This document shows positions 1 to 8,664 of a stretch of 64,000 bases of DNA, piece after piece (within the stretch, counting starts at the first letter, position 1; every line of letters begins with the position of its first letter). Both the position numbers and the translations under genes were made by a program. This stretch comes from Couchioplanes caeruleus. GTDB taxonomy: Bacteria; Actinomycetota; Actinomycetes; Mycobacteriales; Micromonosporaceae. The notes beneath the pieces are model-generated. The model was not told where the DNA came from and did no database searches. It saw only the letters and a list, made by a program, of their open reading frames with translations. The stretch is from contig NZ_CP092183.1 of the NCBI RefSeq assembly GCF_023499255.1, forward strand, positions 6,816,501 to 6,880,500, read 5' to 3'.

Positions 1-240
1 TACATCACCTCGTACACCGCGGGGCCCAGTGCCCTGCTGACGCTCGTGACGACCGGGAACGCCAACCTGGCGATGGTGCACCTCGAGGCGCGCCGGGCCG
101 TACGCCGGCTCGTGCAGGTCCTGGTCCTCGACGCCGCGCCGGCCCCGCGGCCGGAGATTCCCGTACAGGCCGGCCCGGCCATCCCGCTCGCACGGCGCAC
201 GCCGATGGCCACCCTGCCCAGCTCCATCCGAGGCCGCTGA
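1..240 (+). CDS. Roadblock/LC7 domain protein, C-terminal part (start outside window)
   Basis: The reading frame is open from the first base and stops at 238-240, so the N-terminus lies upstream. The visible piece (about 79 residues) contains TTGNANLAMVHLEARRAVRRL, which lines up with ALRRDRANLAMARHQLKRI at the end of the next gene. That is the last strand and helix of the roadblock/LC7 fold. A basic, proline-rich tail of about 35 residues follows and is absent from the downstream paralogue. Roadblock proteins in actinobacteria usually partner small Ras-like GTPases or sit in conservon operons with a sensor kinase; no such partner is visible here. It lies 42 nt upstream of the next gene on the same strand, so the two are probably co-transcribed. 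Family assignment rests on similarity to the neighbour. Confidence 0.65.
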   Translation, partial: YITSYTAGPSALLTLVTTGNANLAMVHLEARRAVRRLVQVLVLDAAPAPRPEIPVQAGPAIPLARRTPMATLPSSIRGR

Positions 241-282
241 GGCCTCACCCAACACCCCACTGCACAGACGGAGGAATTCCCC

Positions 283-654
283 ATGCCCGACATGGACACC
301 GCACTCAAAGAGATCATGGACATCGACGGCGCGGTCGGCGTCGCGCTGGTCGACCACACCAGCGGCATGGCCCTCGGCACCGCCGGCGGCGGCAAGGACC
401 TCGACCTGACGGTCGCCGCGGCCGGCAACACCGACGTGGTCCGCGCCAAGCTGCGGGCGATGGAGATGCTCAACCTCAGCGAGAAGATCGAGGACATCCT
501 CATCACCCTGGACACCCAGTACCACATGATCAGGCCGCTGACGAGCCGCTCCGGCAAGGGCCTCTTCCTGTACGTCGCCCTGCGCCGCGACCGCGCCAAC
601 CTGGCGATGGCCCGGCACCAGCTCAAGCGCATCGAGAACGACCTCGACGTCTGA
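283..654 (+). CDS. Roadblock/LC7 domain-containing protein
   Basis: This 123-residue protein is the size of a single roadblock/LC7 domain, with the alternating strands and helices of the family: GAVGVALVDHTSGMALGTA near the start, IEDILITLDTQYHMIRPL in the middle and GLFLYVALRR before the last helix. Bacterial members (MglB-like) bind or regulate small GTPases and help set polarity, motility or signalling. No GTPase is adjacent, so its partner is unknown. The start is supported by a GGAGG ribosome site a few bases before the ATG. It follows a partial paralogue on the same strand and ends before a strong hairpin at 673-703. Confidence 0.85.
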   Translation: MPDMDTALKEIMDIDGAVGVALVDHTSGMALGTAGGGKDLDLTVAAAGNTDVVRAKLRAMEMLNLSEKIEDILITLDTQYHMIRPLTSRSGKGLFLYVALRRDRANLAMARHQLKRIENDLDV

Positions 655-672
655 GCCGGCCGTACGATGCGG

Positions 673-703
673 GGCGGGGAGGGCACCTGGCGCCCTCCCC
701 GCC
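673..703. terminator. Bidirectional hairpin terminator between convergent genes
   Basis: GGCGGGGAGGGC (673-684) pairs perfectly with GCCCTCCCCGCC (692-703) across a 7-nt loop. It lies between the roadblock gene (+) and the short dus-coupled gene (-), so it can serve both. No long U-tract follows, which is common in high-GC actinobacteria. Confidence 0.7.
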
Positions 704-730
704 TCCCTGTCCGCCTGAGGCCGGCAGCGC

Positions 731-949
731 CTAACGCAGCAGTGAGCGGGCGGTCGGAGCGAGCACCAGCACCGGCTCGCTCCCCCGGCGGTCCGCCAGG
801 TAGGCGTCCGCCGCGGCCTGGTCGTGGAACCTCGCGAACCAGGCGAAGACGTGCTCGCCCTCGCGGACCGGCAGCGCCGGGAAGGTGTTGGGGGGGTACT
901 CCGTGGTGAAGCAGGCCAGCGGAGGCAGGTCGGGCTGCGGGTACGTCAT
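731..949 (-). CDS. Short NIPSNAP-like protein, translationally coupled to dus
   Basis: Its ATG (949-947) overlaps the dus stop codon in an ATGA arrangement, giving a 72-residue protein. The segment FTTEYPPNTFPALPVREGE followed by HVFAWFARF resembles the C-terminal half-domain of NIPSNAP/ferredoxin-like dimeric alpha-beta barrel proteins, which are normally about 100 residues per half. It also ends in an LAPTARSLL-type tail typical of those proteins. The N-terminal half expected for a full domain is missing, so this is either a genuine short protein or the remnant of a longer gene. The function is unknown. Coupling to dus suggests co-expression only. Confidence 0.55.
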   Translation of the reverse strand: MTYPQPDLPPLACFTTEYPPNTFPALPVREGEHVFAWFARFHDQAAADAYLADRRGSEPVLVLAPTARSLLR

Positions 950-2100
950 CCGCCGCTGTTCTCCATCTCGGCGCCCTCCGGGACGGTGTCGTCGTCGCGG
1001 CTGTCGAGCCAGCCGTACGGCAGCGACACCTTGCCCGGCGCGTTGATCCGGCCGCGCGGCTGCCCGAGCGACTCGTGGGGGAATGGCAGGTCCCCGTCCA
1101 GCTTGCCGAGCAGGTCGTCGAGTTCGGCGAGCGAGGAGACCATCGCGAGGGCGCGGCGCAGGTCGCCGCCGACCGGGAAGCCCTTGAGGTACCAGGCGAC
1201 GTGCTTGCGGAAGTCCGCGCAGCCGTGCTTCTCGTCCTCGAGCGCCTCGACCAGCAGGTGCGCGTGCCGGGACATGATGGCTGCCACCTCGCCCAGGGTG
1301 GGCAACTCCTGCGACTCGACGCCGTTGAACGCCGCCTGCAGGTCCTTGAAGAGCCAGGGCCGGCCGAGGCAGCCGCGGCCCACGACCACGCCGTCGACGC
1401 CGGTGTGCGCGACCATGCGCAGCGCGTCCGAGGCCTCCCAGATGTCGCCGTTGCCGAGCACCGGGACGTCGAGGGCCTGCTTCAGCGTCGCGATCGCGTC
1501 CCAGTCGGCCGTTCCCGAGTAGCGCTGCTCGGCCGTACGCGCGTGCAGCGCCACCGCCGCGACGCCCGCCTCCTGCGCGATCAGGCCGGCCTCGACGTAC
1601 GTCAGGTGGTCGTCGTCGATGCCCTTGCGCATCTTGACGGTGAGCGGGATGCCGGCCGGCGCGGCCGCCTCGACCGCCTGCTTGACGATCCGGCCGAAGA
1701 GCTTGCGCCGCCACGGCAGGGCGCTGCCGCCGCCGCGGCGGGTGACCTTGGGGACCGGGCAGCCGAAGTTGAGGTCGACGTGGTCGGCGAGGTTCTCCTC
1801 GGCGACCATCCGGACGGCCGCGGCGGTCACGTCCGGGTCGACGCCGTACAGCTGGAGGCTGCGGAAGTCCTCGTCCGGGCCGAACTGGATCATCTTGAGG
1901 GTCTTGGGGATGCGCTCGACGAGGGCCCGGGTGGTGATCATCTCGCAGACGTAGACGCCGCCGCCCTGTTCGCGGCAGAGCTTGCGGAAGGCCACGTTGG
2001 TGATGCCGGCCATCGGCGCGAGCACGACCGGCGGCCACACCTGGTGGCTGCCCAGCGTCAGGGGCTTGGCGGAGAGTGCGAGGGTCACGCCGTCGAGCAT
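946..2100 (-). CDS. dusB: tRNA-dihydrouridine synthase (DusB/NifR3 type)
   Basis: Dus enzymes reduce uridines of the tRNA D-loop to dihydrouridine with FMN and NADPH. The 384-residue protein shows the TIM-barrel FMN enzyme pattern: VVLAPMAGITNVAFRKLCRE at the N-terminus, DLNFGCPVPKVTRRGGGSAL carrying the catalytic Cys and FMN contacts, LTVKMRKG, ALHARTAEQRYSG and VLGNGDIWEASDA. The ending VVVGRGCLGRPW is the phosphate-binding segment. The length is a little over the usual 330-350 residues because of the C-terminal helical domain. The start at 2100 lacks a clear ribosome site; a GTG four codons later is an alternative. It is divergent from the XdhC-like gene, and its stop overlaps the start of a short NIPSNAP-like gene. 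Confidence 0.95.
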   Translation of the reverse strand: MLDGVTLALSAKPLTLGSHQVWPPVVLAPMAGITNVAFRKLCREQGGGVYVCEMITTRALVERIPKTLKMIQFGPDEDFRSLQLYGVDPDVTAAAVRMVAEENLADHVDLNFGCPVPKVTRRGGGSALPWRRKLFGRIVKQAVEAAAPAGIPLTVKMRKGIDDDHLTYVEAGLIAQEAGVAAVALHARTAEQRYSGTADWDAIATLKQALDVPVLGNGDIWEASDALRMVAHTGVDGVVVGRGCLGRPWLFKDLQAAFNGVESQELPTLGEVAAIMSRHAHLLVEALEDEKHGCADFRKHVAWYLKGFPVGGDLRRALAMVSSLAELDDLLGKLDGDLPFPHESLGQPRGRINAPGKVSLPYGWLDSRDDDTVPEGAEMENSGG

Positions 2101-2129
2101 TACACACCGGGCTCTGGCACAGTCAGGCT

Positions 2130-2612
2130 GTGCAGACCGAGCAGAGCCCCCGCCACCTGGTCGCCGTCTTCGAGTCGCCGGTCGCCGAGGCGCTGCTGCG
2201 CCTGGGCCTGGACGTCGGTTTCCGCTGCACGCTGGTGGAGCCGGACCCGACCCGGCTGCAGGGCTCGCCGAAGCCGCACGGCGACACGTTCGTGGGTGAC
2301 CTGTCCGCCGCGGGGGTGACGGAGCACACCGACATCGTGCTGACCGATCACGACCGGCCGGAGATCGGCCCGGTCCTCCAGGAGGCCCTGGCGAGCGGCG
2401 CCCGCTGGATCGGCATCGTCGGCAACCCGCACAAGGAGGGCCCGCACATAGCGGCGCTCCGGGAGCTGGGGGTGCCGGACGAGGAGATCGCCCGGGTGCA
2501 CCGGCCCGTCGGGCTGAACATCGGCAGCCGGACCGCCGCGGAGATCGCGGTGGCGACGCTCGCCGGCCTGATCGCCGACCGCAACGACCGGCCGGGCGGC
2601 TTCGAGTTCTGA
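2130..2612 (+). CDS. XdhC-like Rossmann-domain protein
   Basis: The protein resembles the C-terminal Rossmann (XdhC_C) domain of XdhC/CoxI proteins, which help insert or mature the molybdenum cofactor of xanthine dehydrogenase-type enzymes. Typical segments are DIVLTDHDRPE, WIGIVGNPHKEGPHIAALRE and the ending VGLNIGSRTAAEIAVATLAG. The N-terminal XdhC_CoxI region carrying the usual Cys motif is absent, so this is a stand-alone domain of about 160 residues. I chose the GTG at 2130 because an upstream ATG at 2076 would run into the divergent dus gene (start 2100). No molybdoenzyme gene is nearby, so its client is unknown. It converges on glyS across a hairpin. Confidence 0.8.
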   Translation: MQTEQSPRHLVAVFESPVAEALLRLGLDVGFRCTLVEPDPTRLQGSPKPHGDTFVGDLSAAGVTEHTDIVLTDHDRPEIGPVLQEALASGARWIGIVGNPHKEGPHIAALRELGVPDEEIARVHRPVGLNIGSRTAAEIAVATLAGLIADRNDRPGGFEF

Positions 2613-2620
2613 CAGCGCGA

Positions 2621-2648
2621 AGCGCCGCCCGCAGCAGCGGACGGCGCT
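2621..2648. terminator. Bidirectional hairpin terminator, XdhC-like gene / glyS
   Basis: AGCGCCGCCCGC and GCGGACGGCGCT form a 12-bp stem with one mismatch around an AGCA loop. It sits in the 49-nt gap between two convergent genes and probably ends transcription from both sides. Confidence 0.65.
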
Positions 2649-2661
2649 CCGGAGGAACAGC

Positions 2662-4041
<1,380 letters not shown>

Positions 4042-4102
4042 GTTCCTCCTACGCCGGCTGGTTGTCGGCGGGGACTATAGGGATGCGGACAAAATCAGGA
4101 GA

Positions 4103-4627
4103 TTACTCCTCGACGCGGCACACCTCGAACCCGCCCGTCCGGCGGTTCTGCGCGAGGTACGCCCGCAGCCGGGCGGTGGAGCCGTCGGCGTACGTGACGT
4201 CGACCGGCGCCGACATCTGCACGAGCTCCACGTCGCCCACGTCGAAGCTGGCGATCGGCTCCCCGGCGGAGACCTGGCTGGTGAACTCCGCCTCGGTCTC
4301 GTTGTCCCTGGTCTGCTGGCACAACATGTCGTACGCCTCGCCGTAGCGCTTGTCGCGCACCGCGTCGAGGTAGTCGCTGACGACCACGTCGGCCTGCTCG
4401 TTGAGGGCCCGGGTGGCGACCGTGGTGAGCCCGATGAACGCGGCCAGCCCGCCGCCGAGCACGAGGACGAGCACCAGCGCCCCCAGGCCGAGCCCCAGCC
4501 CGACGCGGCGGCCGCGACCCTCCACCGGCGGCGCGGGGAACGGCGGGACCACACCCGGCCCGGACGGCGGCTCCGGCACGGGAGGCGGTCCCTGCTGCTG
4601 CGGCGGGGGCGCACCCAGGGTGGTCAT
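4103..4627 (-). CDS. Single-pass membrane protein, proline-rich N-terminus
   Basis: The 174-residue protein starts with a proline/glutamine-rich cytoplasmic tail (residues 1-35), followed by one hydrophobic helix (about 42-70, LGLGALVLVLVLGGGLAAFI). A compact extracytoplasmic domain begins DYLDAVRDKRYGEAYDMLC. This layout, with a YxxAYxxLC helix pair before a small beta-rich region, resembles DUF4878/Rv0361-like membrane proteins of actinobacteria. The two Cys residues, near 108 and 171, could form a disulfide. Its function is not known. It starts 17 nt after the stop of the ABM-like gene on the same strand and ends 61 nt before the glyS start, so the three may be transcribed together. Confidence 0.75.
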   Translation of the reverse strand: MTTLGAPPPQQQGPPPVPEPPSGPGVVPPFPAPPVEGRGRRVGLGLGLGALVLVLVLGGGLAAFIGLTTVATRALNEQADVVVSDYLDAVRDKRYGEAYDMLCQQTRDNETEAEFTSQVSAGEPIASFDVGDVELVQMSAPVDVTYADGSTARLRAYLAQNRRTGGFEVCRVEE

Positions 4628-4644
4628 GCGATCAAGCGTACGGC

Positions 4645-4986
4645 TCAGCGCCAGGGCTCGGCGGCCCGGTCGCTGGCCCGGGCCTCCACCTGCGCGCCGG
4701 GCGCGGCGCTCGCGAGCGTCTCGAACGCCGAGGGCTCGTCGAGGGACTCCGACAGCAGCGGGGTGGCGTGGACCTTCACGTCGAACCCGCCGAGCGCCCG
4801 GCGGTAGGCTCCGACGGACTCCCATTCGGTGACCAGGGTCCAGTAGGCGGGGTCGTCCAGCGCGCGGGTCAGGCGCCCGGAGCGGTATCCGGCGCTCGCG
4901 GCGAGGGCGGTCAGGGCGGCGTGCGCCCGTTCGACGAACGAGTCCTGCATGTCGGGCGGGACGACGAAGCGGTTCAGCACCAGCAT
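4645..4986 (-). CDS. Antibiotic-biosynthesis-monooxygenase (ABM) domain protein
   Basis: This 113-residue protein has the size and pattern of the dimeric alpha-beta barrel ABM family. It starts MLVLNRFVVP with a beta strand, continues with a helix (SFVERAHAALTALAASAGY) and has YWTLVTEWESVGAYRRAL as the second strand-helix unit. Members include quinol and haem-degrading monooxygenases, but many have no assigned substrate. The heme-contacting residues of IsdG/MhuD-type enzymes are not evident, so I do not call a reaction. It is divergent from the small membrane gene at 5019 with 32 nt between starts. Confidence 0.75.
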   Translation of the reverse strand: MLVLNRFVVPPDMQDSFVERAHAALTALAASAGYRSGRLTRALDDPAYWTLVTEWESVGAYRRALGGFDVKVHATPLLSESLDEPSAFETLASAAPGAQVEARASDRAAEPWR

Positions 4987-5018
4987 GACCTGAGCCTACG
5001 TACCGCGAGGAGCCCGAC

Positions 5019-5279
5019 GTGACCCCGTCCCCGCCCGAGAACCTCCTGCGCCGGCTGGCCGGCGTGAACCCGACGACGGCGTTCATCGCCGCGCTGGTGG
5101 TGTTCCTCGCGGGCCTGTTCCTGCCCGGCATCGTGGGCGCCGCGCTGCTGTTCCTGCTCGGCGTGGCCCTGACGGCGCTGACCTTCACCACGTGGCCGGT
5201 GCAGACGCCGGCGCTGCGGACCGTACGGCTGATCCTGCTGACCCTGCTGTTCGCGACGGCGGTGGCCAAGGCGCTCTGA
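5019..5279 (+). CDS. Small three-helix membrane protein (DUF6703-like)
   Basis: The 86-residue protein is almost entirely hydrophobic, with three membrane segments: AFIAALVVFLAGLFL, GAALLFLLGVALTALTF and LRTVRLILLTLLFATAVA. The short cytoplasmic N-terminus carries NLLRRLAGVNPTTAF. The GTG start is supported by a GAGGAG site six bases upstream. Proteins of this size and pattern occur next to zinc operons in Micromonosporaceae and are annotated as DUF6703; that label is from memory. No function can be inferred. It ends 11 nt before the Zur-box-like element. Confidence 0.75.
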   Translation: MTPSPPENLLRRLAGVNPTTAFIAALVVFLAGLFLPGIVGAALLFLLGVALTALTFTTWPVQTPALRTVRLILLTLLFATAVAKAL

Positions 5280-5290
5280 CGTATGCGCTT

Positions 5291-5320
5291 TTGACAATCA
5301 TTACCAACTCGGCGCATTGT
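5291..5320 (+). promoter_or_regulatory. Zur-box-like operator overlapping the znuA promoter
   Basis: TTGACAATCATTACCAA (5291-5307) is an imperfect palindrome (TTGnnAATnATTnnCAA) of the Zur/Fur type. Its first six bases are also a perfect -35 hexamer. An 18-nt spacer leads to CATTGT (5315-5320), a plausible -10. The znuA ATG starts seven bases later with no ribosome site, so the mRNA would be leaderless. Zinc-loaded Zur bound here would block the polymerase. Its own zur gene is last in this operon, so the loop would be autoregulatory. Confidence 0.75.
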
Positions 5321-5326
5321 TGTGCC

Positions 5327-6256
5327 ATGCTCCTCCGCCGGGCCCTCGCCGCGAGCGCCGCCGCCCTCCTGCTGGGCGCGGCAGCGGCGTGCGGGCAGCC
5401 CGCGAGCGGGTTCAGCGGCGGCCGCCTCGACGTGGTGACGGCCTTCTACCCCCTGCAGTTCCTCGCCGAGCGCGTCGGCGGCGACGCCGTGCGCGTGGTC
5501 CAGCTGACCAAGCCCGGCGCCGAGCCGCACGACGTGGAGCTCAACCCGCGTCAGGTCGGCAAGGTCAGCACCGCCGGGCTCGTGGTCCACCTGAAGGGCT
5601 TCCAGCCGGCCGTCGACCAGGCGGTCGGCCTCGAGGCGCGGGACCGGGCGTTCGACGCCGGCGCCGTGGTCGAGCTGCTGCCGGCCGAGGAGCACGAGCA
5701 CGAGCCGGGCGAGGAGGAGCACGCCGAGGCCGGCGAGGGCGCCGACCCGCACGTGTGGCTCGACCCGGTCCGCTACGCCACGATCGCCGGCGCGCTGGCC
5801 GAGCGGCTCGGGCAGGCCGACCCCGCGCACGCGGCCGCGTACGCGAGCCGGGCCGAGACGCTGCGCACCGAGCTGGCCGCCCTCGACGACGAGTACGACA
5901 GGGCGCTCACCACCTGCGCCCGGCGGCAGATCGTCACCAGCCACGCCGCCTTCCACTACCTGGCCGACCGGTACGGGCTCACCGAGGTGGGCATCACCGG
6001 CATCTCCCCCGAGGCGGAGCCGTCCCCGCGGCGCCTCGCCCACGTCGCCGAGGAGGCGAGAGCCACGGGCACCACCACGATCTTCTTCGAGACCCTGGTC
6101 AGTCCCAAGGTCGCCGAGACCATCGCGCGGGAAGTCGGTGCCCGTACGGCCGTCCTCGACCCGATCGAGGGCGTCACCGAGCCCGGCGCGGACTACTTCT
6201 CCGTCATGCGCGCCAACCTGACCGCCCTCACCACCGCCCTCGGGTGCACGTCATGA
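5327..6256 (+). CDS. znuA: Zinc ABC transporter substrate-binding lipoprotein
   Basis: ZnuA captures zinc outside the membrane and delivers it to ZnuB. The 309-residue protein has a lipoprotein signal with the lipid-accepting Cys at residue 22 (GAAAACGQ). Expected metal ligands are visible: His68 in GAEPHDVEL, His in ADPHVWLDP, His in SHAAFHYL and an acidic residue in the C-terminal lobe. Between the first two lies a His/Glu-rich loop (EEHEHEPGEEEHAEAGEG), a mark of zinc rather than manganese family members. The ATG at 5327 is chosen because the signal peptide starts there and the promoter would put the transcription start on it. It overlaps znuC by ATGA. Confidence 0.95.
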   Translation: MLLRRALAASAAALLLGAAAACGQPASGFSGGRLDVVTAFYPLQFLAERVGGDAVRVVQLTKPGAEPHDVELNPRQVGKVSTAGLVVHLKGFQPAVDQAVGLEARDRAFDAGAVVELLPAEEHEHEPGEEEHAEAGEGADPHVWLDPVRYATIAGALAERLGQADPAHAAAYASRAETLRTELAALDDEYDRALTTCARRQIVTSHAAFHYLADRYGLTEVGITGISPEAEPSPRRLAHVAEEARATGTTTIFFETLVSPKVAETIAREVGARTAVLDPIEGVTEPGADYFSVMRANLTALTTALGCTS

Positions 6257-7032
6257 GCGTCGTCTCGGTCCGCCACGCCGCCGTCGCGTACGGCGGCCGC
6301 ACCGTCCTGCGCGATGTCACGCTGGACGTCGGCGCCGGGGAGGTCGTCGCCGTGCTCGGCGCCAACGGGTCCGGAAAGTCCACGTTGATCCGTACGATCC
6401 TGGGCCTGGTCCCGCTGGCCGGCGGGGAGATCGAGCTCTTCGGCACCCCGCAGCGCCGGTTCCGCCAGTGGGCCCGCGTCGGCTACGTGCCGCAGCGCAT
6501 GGGCGCCGGCAGCGGGGTGCCCGCCACCGTCGGCGAGGTCGTGGCCTCCGGCCGGCTCGCCCGCCGGGGCATCTTCCGGTTCCCGGGCGCCGCCGACCGC
6601 GAGGCCGTCCGGGCGGCACTGGACGACGTGGGCCTGCTGGACCGCATCAACGACCCGGTCACGACGCTCTCCGGCGGCCAGCAGCAGCGCACGCTCATCG
6701 CCCGCGCCCTGGCCGGCCGCCCCGACCTGCTGGTCCTCGACGAGCCGACGGCCGGGGTCGACGCCGGGAGCCAGGAGGCCTTCGCGAAGGCGCTGGCCGG
6801 ATTCGGCGAACGCGGCGGCACCGTGCTGCTGGTCGCGCACGAGCTGGGCCCGCTGGAGCCGCTGATCGACCGGGCCGTCGTGGTGCACGGCGGGCGGATC
6901 GCGTACGAGGGTGCCGTCCCCGAGCCCGCCGGGCATCACGCCGGTCCGGGCCACGACCACGTCCACCCACACGCGGAGCCGGAGCAGGCCCGCATCTGCG
7001 TGGCGCCCACGGACAGAATGCCGGCCAACTGA
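6253..7032 (+). CDS. znuC: Zinc ABC transporter ATP-binding protein
   Basis: This 259-residue cytoplasmic ATPase powers zinc import. Walker A is GANGSGKST (about residues 36-44), the Q-loop region reads GYVPQRMG, the signature is LSGGQQQR and Walker B is LLVLDEPTAGVD, followed by the switch His in LLVAHELG. The C-terminal tail is His-rich (HHAGPGHDHVHPH), which may buffer zinc near the pore or sense it. The ATG overlaps the znuA stop, so translation is coupled. Paired with an unmistakable ZnuA and ZnuB, the assignment to zinc is firm. Confidence 0.95.
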   Translation: MSVVSVRHAAVAYGGRTVLRDVTLDVGAGEVVAVLGANGSGKSTLIRTILGLVPLAGGEIELFGTPQRRFRQWARVGYVPQRMGAGSGVPATVGEVVASGRLARRGIFRFPGAADREAVRAALDDVGLLDRINDPVTTLSGGQQQRTLIARALAGRPDLLVLDEPTAGVDAGSQEAFAKALAGFGERGGTVLLVAHELGPLEPLIDRAVVVHGGRIAYEGAVPEPAGHHAGPGHDHVHPHAEPEQARICVAPTDRMPAN

Positions 7033-7033
7033 C

Positions 7034-7921
7034 ATGAGCCTTTTCCAGTACGACTTCATGCTGCGGGCGCTGGCCGGCGCGCTGATCATCGGGCTGGCCG
7101 CCCCGGCACTCGGCATCTACCTCGTGCAGCGGCGGCTGTCGCTGATCGGCGACGGCATCGGGCACGTGGCGCTGACCGGTGTCGGCGTCGGGCTGCTCCT
7201 GCAGCAGTCGCCGGTGCTCACCGCGGTCATCGTGGCGGTGCTCGGGGCCGTCGGCGTGGAGCTGGTGCGCGAGCGGGGCCGTACGTCCGGGGACCTTGCC
7301 CTGGCGCTGCTGTTCTACGGCGGCATCGCGGGCGGCGTGGTCCTGGTCGGGCTCTCCGACGACAGCGCCAACGCCAATCTCATGCAGTACCTCTTCGGCT
7401 CGCTGATCACCACGACCCGGCAGGACCTCATCGTCATCGCGATCCTGGGCGCCGCCGTGCTCGCCGCGATGCTCGCGCTGCGGCCGGCACTGTTCGCGGT
7501 CTGCAACGACGAGGAGTACGCGCGCGTGTCCGGCCTGCCCGTGCGTACGCTCAATCTCGTGATCGCCGCCACGACGGCCGTGACCGTCACGATCGCCATG
7601 CGCACCGTCGGCCTGCTGCTCGTCAGCGCCCTCATGGTGGTGCCGGTGGCGGCGGCGCAGCAGATCACCCGCGGGTTCCGCACCACGATGGCGCTGGCGA
7701 TGGGCATCGGCGTGACCGCCGCCGCGACCGGGGTCTGGGCCGCCGGCGAGATCGACACCGCGCCCGGCGCCACGATCGTCATCCTCGCGATCGCCGCCTT
7801 CCTCGCCATCACCGTGGGCAGCGCGACCTGGCGGGTGCTGCGCCGGCACATACCGGCGGAGCGGCACGCCGAGCACGCCGAACCGCCCGACGTGGTCCTG
7901 CAGGAAGCGGGCGCCCGATGA
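7034..7921 (+). CDS. znuB: Zinc ABC transporter permease
   Basis: ZnuB forms the membrane channel of the importer. The 295-residue protein has about eight hydrophobic segments. It also has family landmarks: ALGIYLVQRRLSLIGDGIGH after the first helix, NLMQYLFGSLITTTRQD in the middle, and MRTVGLLLVSALMVVPVA before the coupling region. The ATG lies two bases after the znuC stop. The charged, His-containing C-terminus (HIPAERHAEHAEPPD) is cytoplasmic. Its last codons overlap the start of the ArsR-type regulator. Confidence 0.95.
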   Translation: MSLFQYDFMLRALAGALIIGLAAPALGIYLVQRRLSLIGDGIGHVALTGVGVGLLLQQSPVLTAVIVAVLGAVGVELVRERGRTSGDLALALLFYGGIAGGVVLVGLSDDSANANLMQYLFGSLITTTRQDLIVIAILGAAVLAAMLALRPALFAVCNDEEYARVSGLPVRTLNLVIAATTAVTVTIAMRTVGLLLVSALMVVPVAAAQQITRGFRTTMALAMGIGVTAAATGVWAAGEIDTAPGATIVILAIAAFLAITVGSATWRVLRRHIPAERHAEHAEPPDVVLQEAGAR

Positions 7922-8235
7922 GCGCCCATCCGGTGCAGGGCGCGGCGACCGGCTACGAGGCGTACGAGGCGGCCGGCGAGCTGCTGCGCGCGCTGTCGGC
8001 GCCGATCCGCGTCGCGATCGTCGCGGAGCTCGGCGGCGGCGAGCGGTGCGTGCACGAGCTCGTCGAGAAGCTGGGCGCACCACAGCCGCTGGTCTCGCAG
8101 CACCTGCGGGTGCTGCGCGGCGCGGGGGTGGTGCGGGGCGCACGGCGTGGACGCGAGATCGCATACTCGCTCGTGGACGAACACGTCGCGCACATCGTCG
8201 CCGACGCGGTGAGCCACGCGAGGGAGGGATCATGA
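7918..8235 (+). CDS. ArsR/SmtB-family metalloregulator
   Basis: The 105-residue protein is a winged-helix repressor of the ArsR/SmtB family. ELLRALSAPIRVAIVAELGG precedes the recognition region CVHELVEKLGAPQPLVSQHL, with the wing at GARRGREIAYSLVDEHVAHI. The C-terminal helix has the spaced Asp/His residues (DEHVAHIVADAVSHA) used as an alpha5 zinc site by SmtB-like sensors. It overlaps znuB upstream and zur downstream. In M. tuberculosis the neighbouring pair Rv2358 (SmtB) and Rv2359 (Zur) has the same order, and SmtB represses the pair when zinc is low; I infer the same role here. The regulated metal has not been shown for this protein. Confidence 0.9.
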   Translation: MSAHPVQGAATGYEAYEAAGELLRALSAPIRVAIVAELGGGERCVHELVEKLGAPQPLVSQHLRVLRGAGVVRGARRGREIAYSLVDEHVAHIVADAVSHAREGS

Positions 8236-8639
8236 CGGACGAGGGAACCGTTGTCCGCAACACCCGGCAGCGGACCGCGGTCCGCGACCTCCTCGCCGAC
8301 TGCGAGGGCTTCCACAGCGCCCAGGACCTGCACGCGATCCTGCGCGAGCGGGGCGAACGGGTCGGCCTGACCACGGTGTACCGCACGCTGCAGGGGCTGG
8401 CCGACGCCGGCGAGATCGACGTCATGCGCCCGCCCGGCGGCGAGCACCTGTACCGCCGGTGCAGCCAGGGGCACCACCATCACCTGGTCTGCCGGTCCTG
8501 CGGGCGTACGGTCGAGGTCGAGGGCCCCGCCGTGGAGACCTGGGCGCAGCGGGTCGCCGGCAAGCACGGGTTCGTCGACGTCTCGCACACCATGGAGATC
8601 TTCGGTACCTGCCCGGAGTGCGCGGCCCAGCACACCTAG
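8232..8639 (+). CDS. zur: Zinc uptake regulator, Fur family
   Basis: Zur represses zinc uptake when bound to zinc. The 135-residue protein has the N-terminal winged helix (NTRQRTAVRDLLADC ... TTVYRTLQGLADAGEI) and a C-terminal dimer domain. Metal ligands are easy to see: the HHHH cluster, CRSCG (about residues 91-95) and CPEC near the C-terminus. The two Cys pairs form the structural zinc site. The run HHHH with downstream H/E residues is the regulatory site. The ATG overlaps the ArsR-type gene and is preceded by an AGGGAGGG site. Its likely target is the palindrome at 5291-5307 ahead of this same operon. Confidence 0.95.
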   Translation: MTDEGTVVRNTRQRTAVRDLLADCEGFHSAQDLHAILRERGERVGLTTVYRTLQGLADAGEIDVMRPPGGEHLYRRCSQGHHHHLVCRSCGRTVEVEGPAVETWAQRVAGKHGFVDVSHTMEIFGTCPECAAQHT

Positions 8640-8664
8640 CCCCCGTCGTGGGAGGCTGTCGCGC

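Noticed and set aside
4645..6043. Long minus-strand open frame across znuA and the small membrane gene
   Set aside because: It is antisense to znuA, and only its 3' end (4103-4627) contains a real protein.
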